Below are positions 1 to 11,600 of a DNA stretch of 41,235 bases, piece after piece. Under the pieces are notes generated by a model, which saw only the letters and a list, made by a program, of their open reading frames with translations, did not search any database and was not told where the DNA came from. The translations under genes were made by a program, and so were the position numbers. Origin of the DNA: a virus; the IMG/VR virus record IMGVR_UViG_3300044974_000149, positions 1 through 41,235 of that record; one strand, given 5' to 3'. Positions within the stretch are counted from its first letter, which is position 1. The number at the start of each line of letters is the position of its first letter.

Positions 1-1
1 G

Positions 2-676
2 CGCCAGCAACAAGATGCTCAACGTCAGTCCGATATTGCTATGCAAGCAATGAACGCGCAGGCTGCCCGTTCGGGAGCATTTGGGGGTAGTGGTAACTAT
101 CTTATGCGTGGGCAGGCCGCAGGTAACTTGGCTCGTCAAAAAGGCGATATTCAAGCACAAGGACTGCAAAACGCTTACCAGCAGGCAATGCAGCAGTTCA
201 ACCAATCCCAAGCGCAAAACTTAGCGGGGCAACAACTCAATGCTCAACAGCAACAGTTTGGTGCAGGGCTCGGACTTCAAGGTTTGCAGACAGCTTTGTC
301 AGGCTCTAAAGCTTTAGCCGATATTGGTAATACGCAGTACAACCAAAACCTTGGTCTTTTAGATGTTCAAAATCGTTTTGGTGCTCAGCAACAACAGCAA
401 ATGCAGAACGCTCTAAACACGGAGTACCAAGACTTTTTGAACTACCAGAACTACCCATACAAACAGATGGGCTTCATGTCTGACATGATTCGTGGTTTGC
501 CTATGTCGCAGCTATCTTCTACGATGTACCAGCAACCCCCATCAATGATTTCTCAGGCCGCAGGTCTTGGTACTGCGGCGCTTGGTGTAAGTAAGTTTAT
601 GGCTGGTGGCGGTTCTGTTAACGATCGACCTGCGGGTCTGGCGGATTTAACTCTTTATCAAATGGGTCAGGATTAA
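2..676 (+). CDS. Gln/Ala-rich virion protein, 5' truncated
   Basis: The reading frame is open from base 2, so the gene starts before the window; an internal ATG at 41 is not shown to be the real start. The visible part, about 224 residues, is very rich in Gln, Ala, Asn and Gly and looks like a long flexible helix followed by a Gly-rich tail (FMAGGGSVNDR) ending in LYQMGQD. It ends 2 nt before the next gene, whose ribosome binding site (AGGA) lies inside its 3' end, so the two are translationally linked. Position directly before the giant ejection-type protein suggests an internal or ejected virion protein, but no family is recognised with confidence. The Gly-rich motif recurs in the next gene. 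Confidence 0.6.
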   Translation, partial: RQQQDAQRQSDIAMQAMNAQAARSGAFGGSGNYLMRGQAAGNLARQKGDIQAQGLQNAYQQAMQQFNQSQAQNLAGQQLNAQQQQFGAGLGLQGLQTALSGSKALADIGNTQYNQNLGLLDVQNRFGAQQQQQMQNALNTEYQDFLNYQNYPYKQMGFMSDMIRGLPMSQLSSTMYQQPPSMISQAAGLGTAALGVSKFMAGGGSVNDRPAGLADLTLYQMGQD

Positions 677-678
677 AC

Positions 679-2532
679 ATGGCTTATACACAACAGACCC
701 CTATTGGCACGCCTGACGTCAACTTAATCACAAAGACGCTGGCTAGCTTACAGCCGGACTCAGCGTTGCAGCAGTACGCACAGTTACATAAAAACAATCC
801 ATACATTTTGTCGCTGGCAAAGTCAGAATCAGACCGCCGTAAAGCTCTGCGCACTGCCGCGCAAGGAAATCCCGGACAGATGCCCACAGTGGCGGATAGA
901 GAAATTGCTGGCATGGCTACGCCTGTGATGACTCAGTACGGTGGCCAGTTGCAAACAGGCTCTGGCGGTCGTGTGCAGACAGAACTTCCCGAGAACCAAG
1001 GCATTGCTCAAATCCCTACGCCCAATATGCGGGGCATGGCCGATGGCGGTATTGCAGGCTACGAAGACGACGAAGAAGGTATGGCCACTGGTGGTATGGG
1101 TGGCATGTTTAACTTTGCCCAGCAAAGCGAGCCTGTAGTGCGCATGTCTGGTGGTGGGCATATTCCACGTTATCAGGGCGTTCCCAAAGCTGTGGGTGGT
1201 GACGGAAGTGTTGTAAGTAGTAACCCTATGTTTAACATTCCCGATTTCCGAGCTGTACAACCACGCGACACATTTACTCAACAAGGTGCTCCAGAAAACA
1301 CACCGTTGTTTCAACGCATTATGGAAAGTTTAAGCGGTGGTAATAAAGAGCGTCAGCTTGCCATGATTGAGCAAAAGATTGCGCAAGGTACGGCTACACC
1401 TGAAGAAGTTGCCGCATACAAAGAAGTAAAAATTAAAGGCGGTGACAAAGCCGCAACATTTGACCAGCAGGCCCTGCGCGACGCAAAGTATCCACCACAA
1501 GACGCTATACGCACTAAAGACTTTCCCGGTGTAAAACCCGGCTTTGAGAAGCCTCCCGCTGACATGCCCGGTACAGTTGCAGCAGACAAACCAGCAGCCA
1601 AAAAAGTTATTGACTCCGCAGGCCAAGCGTCTAGCAAAGTAGCGAGCAACTACCCAAATACGCCCGAAGGCTACCGCCAACGTTTAGATGCTTTAGCAGG
1701 CACAGCGGCAGAAGCTAAAGACCCGTTTGCTGCGATGCAAGCAGATATTGCCGCCGAAGAAAAAGCCGCATCACTGGAACGTAAAGCCGAGTTTGAAAAA
1801 GGCGTAACTGCCCGTGGCGAAGCCTTCAAAGGTAGAGAAGGCCGTCTGGCTGAGCGCGAAGCACGCCTTGGTAAAGAAGACGAACGCAACACAGGCTTGG
1901 CTTTGCTTGAAGCAGGTCTGGGCATGATGACCAGCCGCGGCCCCGGTCTGTCCGGTATTGCTGAAGGCGCTAAAGCGGGTGTGGCGTCGTTCGCTGCGGG
2001 CAAACAACGCATGTTGGCGGCTAAAGATAAGCTCGACGATGCACGCGATCAGATTGAAGAGTACCGCCGCAACGAAGCCAACCTGACGGACAAAGAGCGT
2101 CGTGCTATGAACGACGACATCAATAAAACCATTATTCAAGGCAAGAAAGAAGGTCTTGCCGGTATTAGACTGGCATACGGCGTTAACAAGACGGAAGCGC
2201 TTAAACTGCTTGAAGTTTCTGCTAACGACCAGCGTTCGCTCCTAGAAAATCAATCCAGAGAACGCGCCGCTGGTGCGGGTAGCCCACAAGCCTTGTACAG
2301 ATTACTGGGTAACGGCGACATTGAAAAGGGCTACCGTTTGGCTACTGAGATTCAAGCCGGTAAGAAAACCTTGGCACAAAGCTATGAAGCGTATTTAGTT
2401 GCTACTTCTAAAAACGATCCAAGCATAAACCCACCGTTGACTCCTCAACAGTTTGTAACACAAGTCCGAGCAATTCAAGCACTAGAAAAAGGTGTTCCCG
2501 GAGCCGTTGAAGGCACACCAGACCGCAAGTAA
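679..2532 (+). CDS. virion-associated protein with MADGGI-type glycine motifs
   Basis: 617 residues, ATG start with AGGA upstream. Residues about 115-170 carry a series of Gly/Met-rich motifs (GMADGGIAGY, GMATGGMGGMF, RMSGGGHIPRYQG). From about residue 340 to 480 the protein is a charged Ala/Glu/Lys/Arg helix, probably coiled coil, followed by a glycine-rich hydrophobic helix (GLALLEAGLGMMTSRG) and another charged helix. Proteins with repeated MADGGI motifs are common next to internal virion proteins in uncultured marine and freshwater phages. Placement before the giant gene suggests a structural or ejected protein, perhaps functionally like podovirus internal core proteins. This is inferred from position and composition; no enzyme motif is visible. 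Confidence 0.6.
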   Translation: MAYTQQTPIGTPDVNLITKTLASLQPDSALQQYAQLHKNNPYILSLAKSESDRRKALRTAAQGNPGQMPTVADREIAGMATPVMTQYGGQLQTGSGGRVQTELPENQGIAQIPTPNMRGMADGGIAGYEDDEEGMATGGMGGMFNFAQQSEPVVRMSGGGHIPRYQGVPKAVGGDGSVVSSNPMFNIPDFRAVQPRDTFTQQGAPENTPLFQRIMESLSGGNKERQLAMIEQKIAQGTATPEEVAAYKEVKIKGGDKAATFDQQALRDAKYPPQDAIRTKDFPGVKPGFEKPPADMPGTVAADKPAAKKVIDSAGQASSKVASNYPNTPEGYRQRLDALAGTAAEAKDPFAAMQADIAAEEKAASLERKAEFEKGVTARGEAFKGREGRLAEREARLGKEDERNTGLALLEAGLGMMTSRGPGLSGIAEGAKAGVASFAAGKQRMLAAKDKLDDARDQIEEYRRNEANLTDKERRAMNDDINKTIIQGKKEGLAGIRLAYGVNKTEALKLLEVSANDQRSLLENQSRERAAGAGSPQALYRLLGNGDIEKGYRLATEIQAGKKTLAQSYEAYLVATSKNDPSINPPLTPQQFVTQVRAIQALEKGVPGAVEGTPDRK

Positions 2533-2547
2533 TGGCATAATCTACAG

Positions 2548-2577
2548 CAGGGGTGGTACGGCGCTACCCCTGTTTTT
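2548..2577 (+). terminator. rho-independent terminator before the giant gene
   Basis: CAGGGGT (2548-2554) pairs with ACCCCTG (2566-2572) and is followed at once by TTTTT (2573-2577). It lies 16 nt after the stop of the 617-residue gene and 25 nt before the giant gene start, in the direction of transcription, so it may act as a partial terminator lowering giant-gene expression. Confidence 0.75.
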
Positions 2578-2602
2578 CTAAGCCGAACAATTTGGTGCAC
2601 AC

Positions 2603-5600
2603 ATGGCAAAAGTTCTTCCTCTACCCGATGGTTCAACAGTAGCAATCCGCGAAGGCGAGACGCCTGCACAGACATGGGAGCGCGCGCAGCGTATGTACCC
2701 AGAAGCGTTTGGCGGTGCTGCAGAGGAAGAGAAACAAAAGAAACGCCCGGGGTTTTTTGGCAGTGTTGGCCAAGGCGGTGAGCAACTTTTTTCAACACAA
2801 CGTACAGGCTTAGCCTCTCTGTTTGACAAAGACAAAGCCGCAGAAGCGGGTATTGAGCGCCAGAAAGATATCCAACAACGATATGGCGAGCAGCCCGGTT
2901 TTGCAGAAGTTACTAAGGCGTATGAAGAAAAAGGCTTGCCTTCCGCCATTGGCGAGTACATTCGCCAAATCCCTAATGCTTTAGCTCAACAAGCCCCGCA
3001 AATTGCAGAAGCTGCAGCCGCGGCTAGAGCCGCTGGTATTGCCACAAAGAGTCCTTACGGTGCTTTGGCTGGCGCTTTTGGCCCGTCTTTTGCACAACAA
3101 TACGGCGGCTTCCTTGAAGCACAAGCACAGGAACAGCAAGCAAAAGGCGAACCTGTTGACGTTAATCGTTTGAAAGCTGCCGCTTTTGCCGTCCCTGCCG
3201 CTGGCTTAGACGTAGTTACCATGCTGATCCCTATGGGTCGTAGCATTGCCAAAGCTATCTTTGGCCCCAACATTGAAAAGTTACTGACAAGAGGCGCTAC
3301 TGCCGAAGCCGAAAAGCTTGCCGCTACTAAGTTGGCTGACGAAGGTTTCCTCAAAACACTGGGTAAAGGTACAGCTAAAGGCGTGGCGTTTCAGGTTCCG
3401 GGTGAAGTTACGCAACAGTTCTTGCAACGTGCGCAAGCCGGTCAGTCGTTGTTTGACGAAGAAGCGTTTGCCGACTATGGCCAGACAGCGTTTGAGGTAT
3501 CCAAGCTAGGCATCCTTGGCGGTGCTGGTCGTTATGCGGATAAGTCAGCCGCCCGTACGCGGATCAAAGCGGAAGATACTGAGAAGACCAAACAAGAGAA
3601 AGCTGCAGCCCGCTTACAAGCCACGCAAGAAGCCGAAGCACTTGCCACAGCTGAAGAGATTAAAAAGAACAGCCCTCAGTACGCACTAGAGGTAGACAGC
3701 CGTCTAGAAGCCGTTAAAGCGCAAATTAAAGAGTTAGATACTGCAAGCAATGTCACAGTTGCAGAAGGCGATATTGCCGCTGAAGCCGCTAAGAAAGAAG
3801 CGCAAAAAGCCAAGAAAGACTTACGCAATTCTGACGAAACCAAAGCGTTGATTAAAGAGTGGAACACACTCAAGCCCAGAATTTTAGAAGCTAGAGAAGA
3901 GCGACGCATATCTAGCATGACGCCTGAAGAATTTGCCCTTGAAGAAGCAGAGAAACAAAAGCAAATCTCCGGCAAACAAAGAATTACGCCCACAGAAGTG
4001 GGTGCCGAAGACCCCTTTGCAACACCGCCAACGGACGCGGCTAGGTACGCACAAGACCGTATTGATCTGGCTAAACAGCAGGTTCCAGAACGCGTAGCTA
4101 TGGCTACCGAGAAAGACCCTAAGAAACAAGATTTAAGCGTCTATATAGATTACTTGATGGCTGACACGTACATGGCGGGGCAGTTGGTTAGAACGCGTAC
4201 GCCACTACCTCTTTTGGTTGCTCCACGTAAAGATGCCGAAGCACAAGCTCGTGCGCAGAAAAAAGCAGAAGAGACTGTATATGGTGCACTGAATCTTCAA
4301 TTAGAAGAGCAACGCCTACAGAAAGCAGCGCAAGCGGCGCAACCAAACCAGCAACGTCTTGGTGTATTGGAAGAACAAGAGCAAGCCACTCTTGAAGCTA
4401 GCCGTGCGGCTGATGTACAAGCCGCAGAAGATGCCGCACTGCGTGAACGCATGACGCCGGAGATGCAGGCACTACAGCGTATGAAACGTGCGCCTTCTCC
4501 AATGACTGAGAACTTGGAGATGTTTGGGGGCAAAGAAGCGCCACCAACGTCGTCTGCCGCGTTTGGTCAGTTACAACAACGCTTACAGGGTATACCGCTA
4601 GAAGAAGGTACGTTGCCTACAGCCGAAGAGGTTGTGCCTGCAGAGGAAGAAAAGCGTGTTGTCACGCGTGAGCCAGCAAAAGATTTCCGTCTGTACCCAC
4701 GTTCTGAGAAGTCTGGCGCTCCCATCACGCCTGAAAATTTAAAAGGCCGTATCAACCGTGCGCTGTCCGTGTTTGACTTGTCTCCAGAAGCCGAAGCGTT
4801 CTTGCGCCGCGCAGAGCAGGTAATCCCGCAAGCAGACATGACGCTCAAGCAAGCTACGTCTGGGGCTACAGACCAAGGCACACGCCAGAATGTCTCAGAG
4901 TCGCAGGGCTTCCTCACATTACTTGACCAGCAGTTGTCCAAGATTGAGAGCGGAGCAGAGGGCGTACCTCGCAAAGGCGCTGGCCGTCCAGTAACCCTTC
5001 AAACTTTTCCGCCAACAAAACAAACACAGGCGCAGGTTAGCACCACAACGCCAACAAAAGAATTTAAGAAAGATGTTGATAGTATTACCGAAGCCGTCCC
5101 CGGACAAGCCGCGTCTGTATCTCAGACTGAGATGTTTGCTCAGCGTGAGCGTCTGGAACGTACAGGCAAACCCGGCAAGTTGCCCGGTTTTGTAGCCCAG
5201 CCAGAAGAAGATAAGCGCACACAGGGTGTGCCCGGCAGAGCCAAGGTTGAGAAACGTGGTCAAGACATTAACGAGCCTGTCTACCGTATAGACCCTGTTA
5301 CGGGCAAACGCCAACTGGTGTCAGGCACTATACGCGGCAAGGGCGTAGAGGCCATCCCCTTGTCTTTACAGCGTGAATTGGAGCCTTTAATTCGTCTGTC
5401 TGAGACTGTTCGTGACGAGCAAGCTGGTCAGTTGGCTTTGTTTGGTGCAGCCGATGAGCGTAGCCGTGTACAGAAGGCCGAGCGCCGTGGCATTGAGGCT
5501 GGCCCGAGCCTAGACATTGGTGCAAGACCTGACGTAGAAGCGTTCCAGCGTTTCATTAACAGTCCATACGTTCGCAGGCTCAAACAAGACATGAAGCAGT

Positions 5601-8600
5601 CCGAGAAAGACTTGACTCCTGTCCGTGCGTTCTTGAACAAGGCGTTGCCGCGTCTGAAACAGATGCTGAAAGACAGCAAGGCAACCACTGCCCGCATGAG
5701 CAAAATCAAGAACTGGACTAAGTTCTTGAAGGAAAACCGTGAGTTGACCGCGTTCCAGACTAACACTGAGAACATGGTGTTGCAGATGAACAATCTGAAG
5801 CTAAACGTCAGTGACCTTAATGCCCGTATCGCATCGTATGAGCAGGCTAAAAACGACCTTATTAAAGAATCTAACCGCGTTGGTGTGCGTGCCAGAGGCG
5901 GCGCAGTAGAGATTAAGTTGTTTAAAGAGTTAGACGACTTGTTGGCGTTGTACCAAGAAGCCAAAGCAGAACTTGTGCAGACCAAGGGCGCACTGGACTT
6001 AGTGCGTACGCAGATCAAAGTGTTGGTGGGTGAGCAACGTTTGGCTGAACTCAAAGCCACAACCGACCCCTTGGCTAAATCTAATGCTGCCGCTCAAGAC
6101 GAGATTAAACGCTTGCAAGAAGCCGTGCGCACAGCACAGGCGGAAGTTGGCGAAGCCGAAACTAAAGAACGCCAAGCTGCCGCAGACAAGGCGCAGGCTG
6201 TAAAAGGCGCTAAAGCTGGTTCCGTACAGCAGTTGGAAACCCAGATATCTAACGAGCGTACTCGCCGTTGGAACGTAGCGATGTCTGGTTTTGGGGATCG
6301 ATCAGAAGCTACCTACGAAAAAAGTGCGGCAGACCCAGATACAGGTGCGGCATTTTTACGCACATACCCTACATACGATTTATACAAAGCGGAAAAAAAT
6401 GTGCAAGTCCGCGCACTTGGCGCTGCCGAACAAGATGCTCGTGAACGTGGGTTGACTGCCGATGCCGCCAGTGAAGTTAAGTACAAGAATGATCTGTACA
6501 ACAAGCCCCTGATATCGTTGGTTCTTGAGCTTGGCAACATTGACAAACAACTATCTGAGGCCGCGACTAAAGTTACTGCCGCTAGAAAGAAATCCGGCTC
6601 GTATGTCGGGGGCGAACAAAACGTACAGGCGTTTAAAGGCATGGGTTCGGCTATTCGACTCCAAAGCCGTTTGTCTGTGCGCAAAGAAACGCTTGAGAAT
6701 GCCATCAACTTTATGCGGGCGCGTAACGTGCCGCTTAGAAAAAAACTAGGCGCAGAGCCAGAAGCTCGTTCAGCCAGCATCGAAGAACAAGACGCTATCG
6801 ACCAGTATGTAGACCAAGTGCAAGAGTTGGGCAAAGCCACTGACCGCTTGGCCGCTTTGACTATTGAGCGTGACGATGCTATTAAAGAAGGAAAGACCAA
6901 AACTGTTGAGCGCTTGAACGGTCGGATTGATGAAGTTAATACTGAAATTAATACTGGTACAGCAGATAAAGCTAGGCTTGCCGTTGCTCTGCAAGGCCGT
7001 GTGTCGGCTGGCGCTCGTCAAACTACCAGTGCCCCTGCCAAGTTCCGCACAGGTACAGACGAGTCCAAGCGTAATGTTGGTTCCGTCAGACAGCCGTTGG
7101 TGGAGAGCCGCACTATTAAGTCGCCAACAGTCAAGCAAGCTGTGGCAGAAGCTAACGCATACGCAGAAAAAATTAGGGCTGGCCAGAAAGATTTAACTAC
7201 CGCACAAGAAGCGGCCATCGAAGTTGAGCGCCAAGCTGAGTTCCAGTACATCCTTGAGAGGCGTGAAGCTGAACTTACAACTAATCTTCAAGAATCTACA
7301 GACGAACTTGCACGTTTAAAAGCTATTCAGGAAAGACTGTCGTTACAGAAAAAACAAGTAACGCGTAAAGATTACAGAGAGACCGTTGCTCTTCCTTCAG
7401 AGCAAGAACTGACCAATCTTGATAACGAAATAAAAAGCTTTACCAAAGAGTTGGCGGCTGTCAAGCGTGAGTTGACAGAGCAGATGCGCAAGATGTATCG
7501 CAACGACACATCAATAGTGGCTGAAGAAGTAGAAGCGCCTGAGCCTAAACCTCGTGGTCGCCCACGTAAAATAACTGAAGAAGATGTGTATGGCGAAGAT
7601 ACCCGCAAGACTTCCGCTATGGAAGATGTGTACAACCCACGAGAAGGCGAAGAGTACGCCCGAGGCGTTGAGTCAACAAGCCCAGACCTGACAACTGCAC
7701 AAGTACGTGCGCTAGAGAACAACGATCTGCGTGCCGCCTTCACCAATATGGCAAACGACCCTGCTACATCGCAGGTCAACCGTGCCGTAGCGCAGCGTCT
7801 AGCAGACATGCTGGACGACACCAGTGTGTCAATCCAGAGCCAAGTAAAAGACGAAAACGGCAAAGCCGTACTGGGTTCCGCTACTAGTCGACGCATTAAA
7901 TTAAGCCGTGATGGTGGCTTGTCACAAGAGATTTTGTTACACGAAGGCACACACGCCGCAGTAGAGCGCGTGTTGCAGATGGATGAGAGCAACCTGACCA
8001 AGCAGCAGATTGTTGCCAAGCGTGAGTTGCAAGCGCTGTACGCCGCTATCAAGAACGATCCGAAGATTACTAGCGCGTCTGCCAAGGGCAGCATCTCTGA
8101 GTTTGCCGCTGAAGTCATGTCCAACCAAACCCTGCAACGTCAACTGCAAGGTAAGAAATGGCGTCTGTCTGATGCATGGGCTGGCTTTAAGAGCATCATC
8201 ATGCGCTTGTTGGGCGTGGATCGTCCAGAGACTATGTTCGGTGCAGCACTTCAGTCTATTGATGCGTTGATGATTCCATCCAGTATGCGCACTGCAGGCG
8301 TTGAGCGGACAGTATCCCGTAAGCTGGCACAGAAAGACATTGCCGCGCTAGATACCGGTAGTAACTCGATGCGCCAGTTTGCCGATCAGTTTGGCCCAGA
8401 GATCAAGCAGAAAGACCGTACAGCAGAAGACGCTGATCGAATTGGTAGAGGCATGCTTGACAAGATGGCGTTATTTCCAAATGAATACATAAGCGGTGTT
8501 GATGAGGACAAGTTGGCAAAAAACACCAAAGTGATTATGTCGGACGGCAAGCCGTTTGACGAAAATAACCCACTTCACTATGTAGAGGCTGACGCACAGA

Positions 8601-11600
8601 CATACGTTAACTTGGCCATAAAACAAGGCAGTAATCTGGGAACTATATTAGCTAACGAAACTACAGCCAAACGCGAATCGGATTTGCGCGAACTTGTCTA
8701 TGACCTATTAAATACTCCTGAGTACACATACGTTGAACAAGCGTTGGTGGCTAAGGCCGCATCTAAATATGCTGTATTGTCAGACAAAGCAGGACGTTTA
8801 AAGCTGGCTGAAATAGGTAAAGACAATACGCACCATTTAGCGTTTGTCAGTAGCAAAGACGCTGCCGAAGTTATTCGCAAACTGCGTGAAGGTCTACCAC
8901 TTAAGCAAGCGTTCCTTGCAGGCATGCAGGAAATGGCTGACCGCAACGCAGAAAACAACGCCAAGAAAGACGGCTGGCAAAAGTTTGACCAACACCTGTT
9001 GCCTGAGCGACCAGAAGTGCGTGTGCGTTTAATGACGCCAGAAGACATGACGTTTAGCGGTATGCGTTTTGAAATGAAACGCGCAGACAACCCCAACTTG
9101 TTTGAAAGAAACGGCCGGCCCGTTGACCGCGCAGAACTTTCGGCAGAACTTCAAGCAATTTGGGAAAAAGAAATTTTTGAAAGAGGTGCACGAAGAGGCC
9201 CTGTAAGAGCCGGTCGTGTATTAGCACGCCCTGTACGTTTCAATGATGGACGTGAAGGGTTTGCCGCCGAGTTACGGGCGATTGCTGATCGCGCAAACAG
9301 AACTGAACCTACACAAGCAGATTTATTTGAAGAAAAAGTTACGCAAGAACCGATCCGTGTTTTAAAGCTTACATACGAGCAAGCGGATTTGCTTGAAATG
9401 GAGAACGCTCGTTTAGAAATTGAAGGCGAACCAAAGCTAACAACTATTGACGAGACTGCCAAGTTTTTAGATTCTTACTACACCGAAATTTACGCAAACG
9501 CAAAAGGCATTCAAAAAGCAGCGGAAGAACTAAACGCGGGGGCGGCAAACACGTCTTGGTGTACAGGCAGTTCTGTACAAACGGCTAAGAGTCAGATTGA
9601 ACAGGGCGACTTTTACATTTACTACAAGAACGGAAATCCATCAGTTGCAGTTCGTATGAACGGTAAAACGGATGTTGGCGAAGTTCGTGGCAACACCGAG
9701 TCTCAAGGTCTTACAAATGAACAAGAACTGATTGCCAAAGACTTTTTGTCTAGTAAAAACTTTACAGGTTCCGAAAGTTTTATTGAAACGCTGGAGCGCA
9801 AACAAGCGCTGACAAGCATTTTAAAAGGCGAGAAAGCTTTTGATGTGCCGTTTTTAATGAAGCTGGGTTCTTATGTAGATGTTTCAACCGGCGATGCTGA
9901 TGCATACGATATACGAAGATTGTTAAATTTTTCTGCTATAGATGGAGAAAATTTTGTAGCGCGTCCAGATCCAACCGATGCTTTGGTTAACGCTGTAGGT
10001 AAAAAATTAGGTGAATCAACAGAAGCCGCTACAAAAGAAGGCCACTTCCCCGGCATTCGCGGTTACTTTGCATTTAACCAATTTAATTACGAACTACGAG
10101 GTGATAGATTTGAAGTTCCTGCCGACAATGTACGCACCGTTGACAGCATTCTCTTTTTAAGTGGTGACTCATATTTACCAAATTTAGAATCAGTAAACGA
10201 AGTTTCGGTTTCTGGCGATGCTGTTGTTCGTTTACCAAAAATTAGAAACGTTGATCTGGTTAGATTTAGCGGGGAAGACAAAAACAAACCAATGTTGGTG
10301 CTGGCAGACAACGCGGTAATTAACCGTATTGAAACTGGCGACAGCTTTGAGACTAACCCCGGTAGGCTAAACGTTACAATTAAAAACGCAACGGTTGTTA
10401 ACAAAATTTCAGTTAACGCCGACTTTACTGCGCTTGATTTGTTTTTACCAGATGCTATTTACGCGCCTGAGATGACTCCTAAAGCGCGTGAGCGTGCTGT
10501 TGCTGACGGAAACTCTATGCAGTTTTTTGGGCTTATGCAAGAGCTCCAAAAACAGTACGGCATAAAAAATATCAAAGCTGACGCTGACAACAATATTGTT
10601 AACACGTTGCGCAAAGCCACAAAAGAAGCGTTAGGTCAAAGTGCTGTTGATTATGCGGACGGTCTAGACTTTGGTGAGTTTGACACTAGCGAAGACAGAA
10701 CTGCTGGGAACATGTATGAGTGGATGGCAAGCGTGCGAGAAGAATTGGAAGCAAAACACGCTTCCCCAAAAGCAGATATTTTTAAAATTGCAAAAAAAGT
10801 AAACGAAGCTTTTAACATTGAAACTGTTGCGCCAGAAGAAAAACTTATTGACAGCAGAAGCCAGCTTGGAACTGTTGATATTCCCAACCGCATAGCTGAC
10901 CAACCACCAGTACTGGAGATGATTGAGCCAGAAGAAACACCACGTTACGCACGGGCTGCGCAGTATGGCGAAGAAAATGCGCTGGTGGACTTGGCCAAAG
11001 ACATCATGTCCAAGAAGAAAACTTGGAAAGAACAGGCAGGTACTAAGCCGTTCCTTCAGGCTGAGATGGAGTTGGTGGACATGCGTGCTGGGTTGCGCGA
11101 AGCTTTGAAGGCTGGCGCTAAAGAGATTGGCGACGACATGCTGTTTACTCAGGCTATGTCGCACATTGTCATGGCCGACCAGAAGATGGCAATGCTAAAT
11201 GCCTCTCTCCAAAAGGGGCCGATGGAGTTGTACACCGACGAAAAAGGTTTTAAAGGTGTCAGGTCTATTGATAAGAATAACGCGCTTGACGTGTTCAAGT
11301 CTGTTGCGGATATCCCAATGGGAGATCCTGAAGCCAAAGCCAACATAGCCACCACCTATATGATTGCCCAACGTGCAATGAATAAGGGCGTGGCCAAGCT
11401 AGACCTTGGTGCTCTTGGTGTAACAGAGGAAAAACTTAAAGCTGCGCTTGCCGCAGCCGATGCTGATCCCAAACTTAAAGCCGCACTCGAGGCAACCCGT
11501 TCTGCGTACAACGCGTACAACGAAGGCCAGATTAAGTTCTTGGCATCAACCGGCGCTATTACCAAAGCTGAAGCTGACAGGTTGCTAAAAGAAGGCGACT

